From the NCBI GenBank assembly GCA_048270225.1, contig JBLWTG010000005.1:310001-374000 (forward strand): a DNA stretch of 64,000 nt, read 5' to 3'. The DNA comes from Allopusillimonas sp048270225 (GTDB lineage: Bacteria > Pseudomonadota > Gammaproteobacteria > Burkholderiales > Burkholderiaceae_B). The translations under genes and the position numbers were made by a program. Every line of letters begins with the position of its first letter. The first letter of the stretch is position 1. Shown here in pieces: positions 9,026 to 17,760 of the stretch. The notes under the pieces were generated by a model. It ran no database searches. It saw nothing but the letters and a program-made list of their open reading frames with translations, and was not told where the DNA came from.

Positions 9026-9044
9026 GGGGCTGTCGTTCGTTTTT
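9016..9044 (+). terminator. Weak terminator-like hairpin around the rbfA stop codon
   Basis: ACAGCCC (9016-9022) and GGGCTGT (9027-9033) form a perfect 7-bp stem whose 4-nt loop contains the rbfA TGA, followed by CGTTCGTTTTT. The interrupted T tract suggests partial termination or an mRNA end between rbfA and truB. Confidence 0.4.
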
Positions 9045-9061
9045 ACATGGATTCATGAACG

Positions 9062-9817
9062 ATGGCTTCCCGACGCGGGCAGATGCTCGATGGCGTCCTG
9101 TTGCTGGACAAACCCGAGGGCTTGTCCAGTAATCACGCCCTGCAGCGCGCCAAGCGCGCGCTTGATGCCCGCAAGGCGGGCCACACCGGCACGCTCGACC
9201 CTTTTGCTACGGGGCTGCTGGTATGCTGCCTGGGCAAGGCAACCAAGCTATCGGCCTCCATGCTCGAGGCCGATAAAGCCTATATCGCCACCATTCAGTT
9301 CGGCGAGGAAACCGATAGCGGAGACCTGACCGGCAATATTGTTGCAACGGCAGAAGCGACGCCCATCGATGTCACCCAGGCTGGACTCGAGGCGGCGCTG
9401 ACCGGTTTTCGCGGCGAAATAGAACAGATTCCGCCCATGTATTCGGCTCTCAAGCGCGACGGCAAACCGCTGTATGAGTATGCGCGGCAGGGCATAGAGT
9501 TGGATCGGCCGCCGCGGCGAGTCATGATTCACAAGCTTGAACTGCTGCGGCTTGAAGGGCTGCAAGCAGAGATTATCGTGGAATGCAGCAAAGGTACCTA
9601 TATACGCACCCTGGCCCAGGATATCGGGCGGGTGCTTGGGTGCTATGCCCATCTGGCGGCGCTCAGGCGTACCAGGGTAGGGCCTTTTGACGTCGATGAC
9701 GCCATTGGGCTTGAGGCGCTCCAGGCGTTGTCCGGACCGCAGTCTGTCCTGATCCCGCTTGATGCCCTGCCTGCCGGTCTCGTGCCAGCAACTATCAAAC
9801 AGAAGGAACAACTATGA
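9062..9817 (+). CDS. truB: tRNA pseudouridine-55 synthase TruB
   Basis: TruB converts U55 in the T loop of nearly all tRNAs to pseudouridine. The 251-residue protein has DGVLLLDKPEGLSSNHAL at its start, the catalytic motif GHTGTLDPFATGLL (Asp46), the later YTATIQF-like segment (here YIATIQFG) and CSKGTYIRTLAQDIG. Its length is slightly below the E. coli enzyme, with a shortened C-terminal PUA region. The ATG at 9062 is followed directly by the conserved core. The gene overlaps typA by 4 bases (ATGA), so the two are probably translationally coupled. Confidence 0.95.
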   Translation: MASRRGQMLDGVLLLDKPEGLSSNHALQRAKRALDARKAGHTGTLDPFATGLLVCCLGKATKLSASMLEADKAYIATIQFGEETDSGDLTGNIVATAEATPIDVTQAGLEAALTGFRGEIEQIPPMYSALKRDGKPLYEYARQGIELDRPPRRVMIHKLELLRLEGLQAEIIVECSKGTYIRTLAQDIGRVLGCYAHLAALRRTRVGPFDVDDAIGLEALQALSGPQSVLIPLDALPAGLVPATIKQKEQL

Positions 9818-11634
9818 ATCGCGCTTTGCGCAATGTGGCGATCATCGCCCACGTCGACCATGGCAAGACCACGCTGGTCGATCAACTGCTGCGTCAATCG
9901 GGCACGTTCCGTGACAACCAGCAGGTATCCGAACGTGTAATGGACTCCGGCGACATCGAAAAAGAGCGCGGGATCACCATTCTTTCCAAAAACTGTGCCG
10001 TCGAGTACGAAGGCACGCACATCAACATTGTCGATACCCCGGGACACGCAGACTTCGGCGGTGAAGTCGAACGCGTGCTGTCCATGGTGGACGGTGTGTT
10101 GCTGCTGGTGGACGCTGTCGAAGGCCCCATGCCTCAGACTCGTTTTGTGACCCGTAAGGCGCTGGCGCTGGGCCTCAAGCCCATCGTCGTCGTCAACAAG
10201 ATTGACCGCCCGGGCGCGCGTCCCGACCATGTCATCAATGCGACCTTCGACCTGTTCGACAAGCTGGGTGCAACCGAAGAGCAGCTGGATTTCCCCGTGA
10301 TTTACGCGTCGGGGCTGGCTGGCTATGCAGGCCTGACCGACGATGTGCGCGAAGGCGACATGCGCACGCTGTTCGAAGCGATCCTCAAGTACGTTCCCCA
10401 GCGCGAAGACGACGTAAACGGCCCGCTGCAACTGCAGATTATCTCGCTGGACTACAACAGCTACGTCGGCAAGATCGGCATTGGCCGGGTCAATCGCGGC
10501 AAGATCCGTGCAGGACAGGACGTGGCCGTCAAATTTGGGCCTGAGGCAGATTCGTTCAAGGGGCGCATTAACCAGGTATTGCAGTTTCATGGCCTGGAAC
10601 GTGTTCTGGTCGACGAGGCTCAGGCAGGCGACATTGTTCTGATCAACGGTATCGAGGACATCGGCATCGGTTGCACGCTCATGGATCCTGCAATGCAGGA
10701 AGCATTGCCCATGCTGCGCATCGACGAGCCGACGCTGACCATGAACTTCATGGTCAACTCATCGCCGCTGGCTGGTCGCGAAGGCAAGTTTGTCACCAGC
10801 CGCCAGTTGCGTGATCGACTCGAGCGCGAGCTCAAGTCCAATGTGGCCCTGCGGGTGAACCCCACCGAAGACGACATGGTGTTCGAAGTGCGTGGCCGTG
10901 GTGAGCTGCACCTGACCATTCTGCTTGAAAACATGCGCCGTGAAGGCTACGAGCTGGCCGTATCGCGTCCACAAGTTCTGCTCAAGGACATCGACGGTGT
11001 GCGCCATGAGCCTTTCGAACTGTTGACGGTTGACGTCGAGGACGGGCACCAGGGCGCCGTCATGGAGGAGCTGGGCCGGCGCAAGGGTGATCTGCAGGAC
11101 ATGCAGGCGGATGGCCGCGGGCGCACTCGGCTGGAATACCGGATTCCGGCCCGGGGTCTGATAGGGTTCCAGGGTGAATTCCTTACGCTGACGCGCGGTA
11201 CCGGTCTGATGAGCCATATTTTCGACGACTACGCGCCCATGCGCGAAGGCGGTGTGGGAGAGCGTCGCAATGGCGTGCTGATCAGTCAGGATGACGGCGC
11301 TGCCGTGGCCTACGCGCTATGGAAGCTGCAGGATCGCGGCCGCATGTTTGTCAGCCCGGGCGACGCCCTGTACGAAGGCATGATCATCGGTATTCACAGC
11401 CGTGACAACGACCTGGTGGTCAATCCCATCAAGGAAAAAAAGCTCACCAACATCCGTACCAGCAGCAAGGACGAACACATCGACCTGGTGCCGCCTATCC
11501 GCATGTCGCTGGAGTATGCGGTCGAGTTCATCTCGGACGATGAGCTGGTCGAAGTTACGCCCAAGTCCATCCGTCTGCGCAAGCGCTATCTGCAGGAGCA
11601 CGAGCGCCGCAGAATGTCGCGCGAAGCCCAGTAA
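9814..11634 (+). CDS. typA: Ribosome-associated GTPase TypA/BipA
   Basis: TypA/BipA is an EF-G-like GTPase that binds 70S ribosomes and helps 50S assembly, especially in the cold. The 606-residue protein starts LRNVAIIAHVDHGKTTLVDQ (G1), then RGITILSKN (G2), DTPGHADFGGE (G3) and NKIDRPGARP (G4). The C-terminal half carries the BipA-type LTRGTGLMSHIFDDYAP segment. Length is typical. It is the last gene of the operon; about 57 bases separate it from the convergent slam gene, and no clear terminator was seen there. Confidence 0.96.
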   Translation: MNRALRNVAIIAHVDHGKTTLVDQLLRQSGTFRDNQQVSERVMDSGDIEKERGITILSKNCAVEYEGTHINIVDTPGHADFGGEVERVLSMVDGVLLLVDAVEGPMPQTRFVTRKALALGLKPIVVVNKIDRPGARPDHVINATFDLFDKLGATEEQLDFPVIYASGLAGYAGLTDDVREGDMRTLFEAILKYVPQREDDVNGPLQLQIISLDYNSYVGKIGIGRVNRGKIRAGQDVAVKFGPEADSFKGRINQVLQFHGLERVLVDEAQAGDIVLINGIEDIGIGCTLMDPAMQEALPMLRIDEPTLTMNFMVNSSPLAGREGKFVTSRQLRDRLERELKSNVALRVNPTEDDMVFEVRGRGELHLTILLENMRREGYELAVSRPQVLLKDIDGVRHEPFELLTVDVEDGHQGAVMEELGRRKGDLQDMQADGRGRTRLEYRIPARGLIGFQGEFLTLTRGTGLMSHIFDDYAPMREGGVGERRNGVLISQDDGAAVAYALWKLQDRGRMFVSPGDALYEGMIIGIHSRDNDLVVNPIKEKKLTNIRTSSKDEHIDLVPPIRMSLEYAVEFISDDELVEVTPKSIRLRKRYLQEHERRRMSREAQ

Positions 11635-11691
11635 CTCCGCTGTCCCTGAAAGGGGATCGCGTAGCGCAGTGACCATCCAGGCGCAGTAATT

Positions 11692-13110
11692 TCAGAATTG
11701 TCTGCTTGCCTCGATGGTCACTCTTGTTTTGCGGTTGCCGAACAGTGTGTCATTGCTGAGCATGCGATGGTGTGAAAGCGACAGCCTGGGGGTGAGGTTG
11801 GCATAGCGAATGCGCTGGTGCCATATGGACAGTGCTATGCTGCGCTGAGTATCCCGCCTGGGGATACCTTCGCTGAACAGGGTCGGGCCTCGGTAACGGC
11901 GCAGACTGCTGCCCACGTTGATCCATGTACCGATGCCGGATGCCCATGCCTGCCCCCAGGCGGCGCGCAGGCCGAGATGCTGAAAACTGTTGCCCGGGTC
12001 TCTGGCACCGGTCTGGGTATAAAGCTCATGGTCGAGCAGCCAGTACTGGCCGGGTCCAGGCGTGTAGACGAGTGACAGACTGGCCTTGTGTTGGCGATTA
12101 TCCAGATGCCTGTGCTTGGAATGCCGCTGGTGGGCATATTCCCACGCGGCGAGTGTCTGCCACGTTGACGTCCACCTGTAATCCCATTGTGCGCTCGCAC
12201 CCACGGTATGTGAATAGGCGTGGCCGCCGAACAGGCGATATTCGGTGTAGGGCCCAAGGCGCAGCGTATTTCTGGCGTTTTTCAGGCCTGTGCCGGGTGA
12301 GAGGCGCAGGATGAAGTCGTTGTAGCGCGAATGCCTGGCGTAATGACGACCGTAAGCGCTGATGTCCAGCGCATAAAAGTGCCTGTATGGAAAGAACCAG
12401 TTTTTTTCAGCCCCTGCGTGGTAGCCGAAACCCTGGTCGTGAATGGGCGCGTCGAACGTCCAGTTGCCTAAGCGCCTCTGGCTGGGGGCGCTGTTCAGAT
12501 TGTGCTCATTCAGCAGTGTGACGCCAGCATGCAGGCGCCAGCTTTCGCGCCGGTGCAGTCGCTGGCGCAGGTCGGCAAGGCGCGGACCGAGTGTGTCCGG
12601 CAGGTTTTCCGCATGCAGCAGATCGAGTTGCTGCCGGGCGGCTCTGTGCTGGTAGTCTGCAATGAGGGCGTCGGCCAGCTGCAGCCGCAGGCCGTGGGCG
12701 TTGGGTACGCGGGCCAGCAACTGATCATAGTATTGTGCGGCCGCATCGGGGCGGTTCTGAGAGCGTGCCCGGATGGCGCGGGCGTACGACAGCATGGCGG
12801 AGTCTGGATCGGGTAATTGTTCGTAAACCGGCAACAGTGCGAGAATGCCGGCGAGATAGCCTGACTGTATGGCGGACAGCATGGCGCGCTGAAGCAACGC
12901 CGGTCTTGCCAGCAGCGTAGCCTGGTCAATTTCGATGGGCTCTCTGTCCGCCTGGCCGCTGTGGGCAGCAGGGTAGGTGTTGCGATGTAGATGTTCGCCT
13001 GCCGGGACCGACAGCGAGCATGGGGCAGGCATGCATGTGGTCAGAGCCCTCACAGGCGTGACAGGCAGGCAGGCCAGGCAGGCAATCAGCATTACAGTAA
13101 AGCATCTCAT
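11692..13110 (-). CDS. Slam-like outer-membrane translocon (surface lipoprotein assembly modifier family)
   Basis: The 472-residue product starts with a Sec signal (MRCFTVMLIACLACLPVTPV), then helical tetratricopeptide-like sequence to about residue 185 (ARAIRARSQNRPDAAAQYYDQLL), then alternating aromatic strands ending RVTIEASRQF, with the terminal Phe of an outer-membrane barrel. This TPR-plus-barrel layout is that of Slam proteins (DUF560), which flip lipoproteins such as TbpB and HpuA to the cell surface. It is the third gene after a TbpB-like lipoprotein and a TonB receptor, exactly the partners expected. Assignment rests on architecture and context, since Slam sequences are variable. 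Confidence 0.75.
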   Translation of the reverse strand: MRCFTVMLIACLACLPVTPVRALTTCMPAPCSLSVPAGEHLHRNTYPAAHSGQADREPIEIDQATLLARPALLQRAMLSAIQSGYLAGILALLPVYEQLPDPDSAMLSYARAIRARSQNRPDAAAQYYDQLLARVPNAHGLRLQLADALIADYQHRAARQQLDLLHAENLPDTLGPRLADLRQRLHRRESWRLHAGVTLLNEHNLNSAPSQRRLGNWTFDAPIHDQGFGYHAGAEKNWFFPYRHFYALDISAYGRHYARHSRYNDFILRLSPGTGLKNARNTLRLGPYTEYRLFGGHAYSHTVGASAQWDYRWTSTWQTLAAWEYAHQRHSKHRHLDNRQHKASLSLVYTPGPGQYWLLDHELYTQTGARDPGNSFQHLGLRAAWGQAWASGIGTWINVGSSLRRYRGPTLFSEGIPRRDTQRSIALSIWHQRIRYANLTPRLSLSHHRMLSNDTLFGNRKTRVTIEASRQF

Positions 13111-13164
13111 GTGTTCTGGCCTGCGTCGGTGCGTGGGGAACGGTGCCGACGCAGGACTCGCCTG

Positions 13165-15696
13165 TCAGTACTTGAATTCCAGTGTCGCGGTGTAGTTGCG
13201 TCCGGGAGCGGCGAGCGCCAGATGGTTGATTCGCTCCAGACTATTGCCTATGGGCCGGAAGCCAGCCTGGCGGGCGGATTCCCAGGTGACGTAGCGATAG
13301 TTGAAGACGTTGTAGGCGCCCAGGCGCAGCAGGAGCATGTTGTTGATCTGGTAATGGCCGGTGAGGTCGGTGACCATCCATTTGCGGGTCCGGATGTCGG
13401 TCTTGCTGGATCCAATCTGCCTGATTCCGCCCGACACCGATTCGTAGACGAGTTCGCCTGCCTTTTTGGAACCTGAGTAGGTGGTTTTCAGTGAGACACC
13501 CCAGCGTTCGTCGGGAGCAAGATACTCAAGCCCGTAGACCAGACGTATGGGTTGCAGCATGTCCAGGACATAGCTGCTTGCCCCCTGGAAGTCCGGATTG
13601 CGGGAGGCAGGGCCGCGCGGCTTGACGTAGCTCATGGCCAGCGTGGCCTGCAGGCCATCGGGCATGCGCTGCCATATCTGATGCATGTCCAGCAGCGATC
13701 TGAACGTCAGCCCTTCGGTGCGCACGGATTGCAGGTTGTAATACATGGCGTGGCCCGGCGGGTAGTTCAGATGTGGTTTTGGTACAGCGATGTCGATCAG
13801 GTTGTCGTAGCGGGCAAAAAAATAGCTGGCCGATGCGCTGCCATAGCGATTGTCGGTTGTGACGCCGAACTCATGCATGAGGGATTTTTCAGCCTCGAGC
13901 CTGGGCTGGGTCAGGCGTTCGCCGCGGTAGTTGAACGACGGTCCGAGCAGCTCGCCGACGGTCGGGACACGAAAACCGCTGCTTGTCTTGTAGGCCAGGT
14001 CTATGCTGGACGTGAGATGAAAGACCAGGCCAAGATCCCATGAGTAGTTCTCGTAGGTGTTGTGTTGCAAGCCTGTCTTGCCGGACCATTGTTGCGTGAC
14101 CTGATCGTCGAAAATATCCGGTGCAGCGTTGAAGGCCGTGCGGTCATAACGGCCACCCACGCCGAGCCGCCAGTATTCGCCAAGACGCACATTGTCGTGG
14201 ACAGCCAGGAAAAAGTGCCGCCCTTTGATGGGACTGCTCGCGTAGTGTTTGTTGTATTGTGAAAAATAAGATTTGACTACGCTTTGTGCGGCATCGAATT
14301 CGCGGTAGGCATGCTTGCTGGCATCGTGGTCCGAGATGAAGGTTGTCGTGGCATTGAAGCCTGCATTGATCCACAGGTCGTGGCGGCGAGCGGGACCGAA
14401 CACTTTGTGCGAGGAGATATCGAATCGGTTCAGGGTTTGCGTATAGCGGGTGTGCACGTAGTGTGCGCGGCTGCCGATGTTGTCGGGACGGCTGGTGCAG
14501 CGGGGGTCGGGGTGCGGATAGGGTGAGCAGTTGAGACTGTGTATCGCACTGTCCAGCCTGATGCTCTGCCTGTCCAGGCGAAGTTTCAGCTGATCGGTCC
14601 AGCGGGCGCCATCCTGGGGCAGGAATTTATACTCCACGCCCCGGCGGATGTACTGGTGTGTGTCGTAGTAATAGCGGGTCGGGATGTAGCTGAATTCTTC
14701 CAGATTGCCCGAGGGCCGGTATATGCTGTCTTCTTCTATATGGGACCAGTAGTTACGCTCGAACATGCCGCGCACATCGTAATGCTGTCGCGTATGCTCC
14801 ATCACCAGCCCTGTGTAATGTTCCGGCGTGAAGTGATAGCCCAGCCGGGACAGCCATGAGGCGCTTCTGTACTGCATCGGGTTGGGGGCTTTTCTGTCGG
14901 GGCCGGAGATATCCTTGGCCGACAGCGTTTCGGGCTCGATGCCCGTGCCGTCCAGTCTGTAGCGGTTGATCTGCCCGCCGCCGTAGCGGTAGATGTCTTG
15001 ATGAGGGCGTATTTCGTGACCTTTTCGGCGGGTGTGCTGGACAAATCCTTCGAGGGCGCCTGTCCGGCCGCCCAGGCCGAGGGTCTGGCCCAGGCGGCCA
15101 TCTTTTCCGCTGTAAGTGGTTTTGCTGTGCACACCCCAGTCTTTGTCGCCGTGGATAAAATCCTGCACCTCTTTGGTTTGCATCAGCACCGCGCCGCCCA
15201 GCGCACCGCTGCCCGCCATCACAGAGCCCGAGCCCTGGGTAATGCCGACCATGCTCAGGTTTTCGAACTCGATTTCGTTCTGAGCGCCGCTGCTGCGGCC
15301 CTGACCTTTGCCCACCATGCCAAACCCCTGTCGCAGCAGGGTCTGTGCCTGGGCCATGCCGTCGACGGCAACGGCCACGCGGTCCTTGTCTACGCCGCGC
15401 ATCGAGTAGCCGCTGGAGGTGCCGCGCCCGCCTGACTCGTTGACGGAGATACCCGGGTCGTAGCGCAGCAGGTCGCGTATGCCTATGACCTGGTCTTTGG
15501 CGAGGTCTTCGCTGGTTTTCTGGATTCTGGCCATGCCAGTGGTGTCTTCGTGCTGCGCAGGCTGGCCTTGCACGGTGATGGTGTCAAGCTGCTGGATGCT
15601 TTTGTGTTTGTCCGCGGCGAAGGCAAGCAAGGGCATGCCGGCGAGCGTGAGAATGGCGAACGGACTACGGGATGAGGGTAGACGGGAATAGGCCAT
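13165..15696 (-). CDS. TonB-dependent hemoglobin/transferrin/lactoferrin-family receptor
   Basis: The 843-residue outer-membrane receptor begins with a signal peptide ending near PLLAFAAD, then a TonB box (LDTITVQG). The plug contains RDLLRYDPGISVNESGGRG and SGYSMRGVDKDRVAVAVDGM, which match the TbpA/LbpA/HpuB family. The 22-strand barrel ends in ATLEFKY. It imports iron or heme using TonB energy; the ligand cannot be read from sequence. The ATG at 15696 was chosen because the signal peptide starts there; the frame stays open upstream but without protein-like sequence. It lies 75 bases after the lipoprotein gene and 54 before slam, in one Fur-controlled operon. Confidence 0.85.
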   Translation of the reverse strand: MAYSRLPSSRSPFAILTLAGMPLLAFAADKHKSIQQLDTITVQGQPAQHEDTTGMARIQKTSEDLAKDQVIGIRDLLRYDPGISVNESGGRGTSSGYSMRGVDKDRVAVAVDGMAQAQTLLRQGFGMVGKGQGRSSGAQNEIEFENLSMVGITQGSGSVMAGSGALGGAVLMQTKEVQDFIHGDKDWGVHSKTTYSGKDGRLGQTLGLGGRTGALEGFVQHTRRKGHEIRPHQDIYRYGGGQINRYRLDGTGIEPETLSAKDISGPDRKAPNPMQYRSASWLSRLGYHFTPEHYTGLVMEHTRQHYDVRGMFERNYWSHIEEDSIYRPSGNLEEFSYIPTRYYYDTHQYIRRGVEYKFLPQDGARWTDQLKLRLDRQSIRLDSAIHSLNCSPYPHPDPRCTSRPDNIGSRAHYVHTRYTQTLNRFDISSHKVFGPARRHDLWINAGFNATTTFISDHDASKHAYREFDAAQSVVKSYFSQYNKHYASSPIKGRHFFLAVHDNVRLGEYWRLGVGGRYDRTAFNAAPDIFDDQVTQQWSGKTGLQHNTYENYSWDLGLVFHLTSSIDLAYKTSSGFRVPTVGELLGPSFNYRGERLTQPRLEAEKSLMHEFGVTTDNRYGSASASYFFARYDNLIDIAVPKPHLNYPPGHAMYYNLQSVRTEGLTFRSLLDMHQIWQRMPDGLQATLAMSYVKPRGPASRNPDFQGASSYVLDMLQPIRLVYGLEYLAPDERWGVSLKTTYSGSKKAGELVYESVSGGIRQIGSSKTDIRTRKWMVTDLTGHYQINNMLLLRLGAYNVFNYRYVTWESARQAGFRPIGNSLERINHLALAAPGRNYTATLEFKY

Positions 15697-15770
15697 GGCG
15701 ATATAGCGTATTGAAATGACGGAAGGAGCTGCAACAAAGGCGGAAAAATTGGCGGCGGGAGAGCACGGCC

Positions 15771-17468
15771 TCAAGGGTGTGCTGATCCGGCCGGCTCGAT
15801 GACCTGTTCCTTGGCGCCGAAAACGCCGCCAAAGCTTTGATCGGCGTTCAGGAACTGTCCGCCCAGTTCGTTGGCGTTGGGGCCGAAGAAAGCGCCGTGC
15901 AATGCGCTGACACCGGAAATGCGCGACTGCGGTGAGGCATTGATGGCTTGATTGTCCGCGGTCAATGAAGTGTTGATGCTGGCGGTGCCCTCGAAGCGGT
16001 TGCCCTGGATCCTGGCCGAGACATCGATGACGTCGGCGCCCGAGCTGCCCTGCAGGCTGCCCGAGAGGGTCTTGCTGCCGAAGTCGGCGAGGAATCTGGC
16101 TTCGTTCTCGCTGCTGCGTGCTATATAAGCCTGGCCTTCGGGGGCCCGTCCGAACGCCAACCATCGTCCTTTGTAGCTGGCTTGGCCAGTCAGCGGGACC
16201 TGGTCTGACGGCGTCCGATGGCCGTGGATGAAATAAAGCAGGGCGGTCTTGTCGGCGGCGGGATGGCTGAGCAGCCCTGTTCTCATGAACTGAAGGCTTG
16301 GTTCCGTGCAGCAGATATCGCCTTCGTCGACGGGGGTCTGGCTCAGGTCGAACACGGCGCCGTTGAACTTGAATAGATTGATGTCGCCCGAGAAGGGAGG
16401 GTGGCGGACATCCTGGAACAGGCCCGGGGCCGGATGGTTTGCCGAGCCATCGGCCTGCAGGACAGCGGTGTATGTGGTGGGCTCGCCCTGGACGATGCCG
16501 CTGGCCGAGGTTTGCCGCGCCGCGAATACCCCGACGGCCTTGCGTTGCAGGCCGATGAGGCGTCCGCCCAGCTCGGCGGCATGCGGTCCGAAGAAACTGC
16601 CAGAGACCGCTGCGTCTTCATCTATGCTGTTGTAGGACTCGGGCGTGGCGGTGCCGCTGAATCCGGCGGCGGTGAGCTGTGCGGCGACGGTATAGCCCTG
16701 ACGGCGTTCGCCGTTGTCGCCATGCAGGGTGCCGGTCAGGGTGCGTGTGGAAAAATCCACTTTGAAGCTGGCCTTGCTGGCGCTGAGCAGATTGCCGTAA
16801 TAGCCATTTGACGTGGTGTTGTACCAGGTTTCCAGGGCGCGTTCCCAGTATCCCGTGTAGGTGGCGCTGCCAGAAACCGGCATTGCCTCTGGTTTTTCGG
16901 ATCCTTTGTAAAAGAGATTGACCAGGGTTTTGTCGTATTTGTCGCTGCCGGCGATTTCGACTGCACCGACCCTTGTGTAGTCGAAGCTGGCGACCTTGAG
17001 TGTGCTGCCTTCGTGTTCGATGAGCCGGTAGTCGCCGTTTTCGTTGTCGCTGATATATTCGCTGTAATCATTGGCGTTGGCGCGGCCGCTCCAGTGTTCG
17101 GCGTTGATGCTGATGCGCTGTGTCTGGCCGGCGGCGCTGCTGGATTCGGGATGGGTGAAGTAGGTGAGGGTGTCGAAGTCGGCATCGGTGTCCGAGATGC
17201 TGCGGGTTATGTCGACGGGCTGGGCGTCCAGGGTTGTCATGACCGGATGGGGTTCTACGGCGGAAAACCCATACTCGTGCTGTTCGGGGGCCTGCAGATG
17301 GCTGTCGTCAAGGAGCCTGTCGCGCTCCTTGGGGCGGTTTTGTTCCCAGGTGTTGATCTGAATGGGCGGAGCCGTGGGCGTTGTGCCGAAGTTGCCACCG
17401 GTGGCGCAGGCCGAGCATAACAGGGTGGTAGATGCGATGGCAGGCAGTCTGCGGATAGAGCGTCGCAT
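15771..17468 (-). CDS. TbpB-like surface lipoprotein (two-lobed, Slam-type substrate)
   Basis: The 565-residue product has a lipoprotein signal MRRSIRRLPAIASTTLLCSA followed by Cys21; the -3 residue is Cys rather than the usual Leu. The signature FFGPHAAELGG (residues 292-302) recurs as FFGPNANELGG (527-537), each following a Gly/Thr/Ser-rich barrel region. This duplication is the two-lobe layout of transferrin-binding protein B-like lipoproteins (TbpB beta-barrel domains). It probably sits on the cell surface, captures an iron or heme carrier and hands it to the receptor encoded next. It is the first gene of the operon, with a Fur box overlapping its promoter. The ligand is unknown. Confidence 0.8.
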   Translation of the reverse strand: MRRSIRRLPAIASTTLLCSACATGGNFGTTPTAPPIQINTWEQNRPKERDRLLDDSHLQAPEQHEYGFSAVEPHPVMTTLDAQPVDITRSISDTDADFDTLTYFTHPESSSAAGQTQRISINAEHWSGRANANDYSEYISDNENGDYRLIEHEGSTLKVASFDYTRVGAVEIAGSDKYDKTLVNLFYKGSEKPEAMPVSGSATYTGYWERALETWYNTTSNGYYGNLLSASKASFKVDFSTRTLTGTLHGDNGERRQGYTVAAQLTAAGFSGTATPESYNSIDEDAAVSGSFFGPHAAELGGRLIGLQRKAVGVFAARQTSASGIVQGEPTTYTAVLQADGSANHPAPGLFQDVRHPPFSGDINLFKFNGAVFDLSQTPVDEGDICCTEPSLQFMRTGLLSHPAADKTALLYFIHGHRTPSDQVPLTGQASYKGRWLAFGRAPEGQAYIARSSENEARFLADFGSKTLSGSLQGSSGADVIDVSARIQGNRFEGTASINTSLTADNQAINASPQSRISGVSALHGAFFGPNANELGGQFLNADQSFGGVFGAKEQVIEPAGSAHP

Positions 17469-17498
17469 GGGTGAAACGATGTTCAGGTAAATGTCAGT

Positions 17499-17527
17499 AT
17501 TTTACTGATAACAATAATCATTATCAA
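17499..17527 (-). promoter_or_regulatory. Fur-box promoter of the iron-uptake operon
   Basis: On the minus strand TTGATA (17527-17522), a 17-bp spacer and TAAAAT (17504-17499) make a near-consensus sigma-70 promoter. The spacer and part of the -35 hold GATAACAATAATCATTATC (17507-17525, plus strand), which matches 17 of 19 positions of the classic Fur box. Fur-Fe binding here would block polymerase. The first gene starts about 31 bases beyond the -10. Confidence 0.9.
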
Positions 17528-17571
17528 AAACAGTTACAAATTTTACAGAAATTTCTATCGTCGCCTATTAA

Positions 17572-17760
17572 TTATTGATTGATGATTTCGCCATTGATCT
17601 GTCTGCTCATGGCGATCTGCGACGAGGCAGGCGGCGGCTCGAGCACGCACGCCGCCCATTCCTGAAGGAATCGGCCGGCGTGCAGGTCGGGTATCGGGGC
17701 GGTGGCGACAGCGCCGGCGGGCCATGCATCATGGCGAACCGCAACGCTGTGCGGGAGGGA
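17572..17760 (-). other. Stop-free frame continuing in phase after thiG
   Basis: After the thiG TAG (17761-17763) the same frame stays open for 62 codons (SLPHSVAVRHDAWPAG to SRQINGEIINQ) and ends in TAA at 17572-17574. There is no good start codon or ribosome binding site except an internal ATG near the end. Codons are GC-rich at third positions like real genes. It may be a gene remnant or chance. No other feature is visible between thiG and the Fur-box promoter. Confidence 0.2.
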
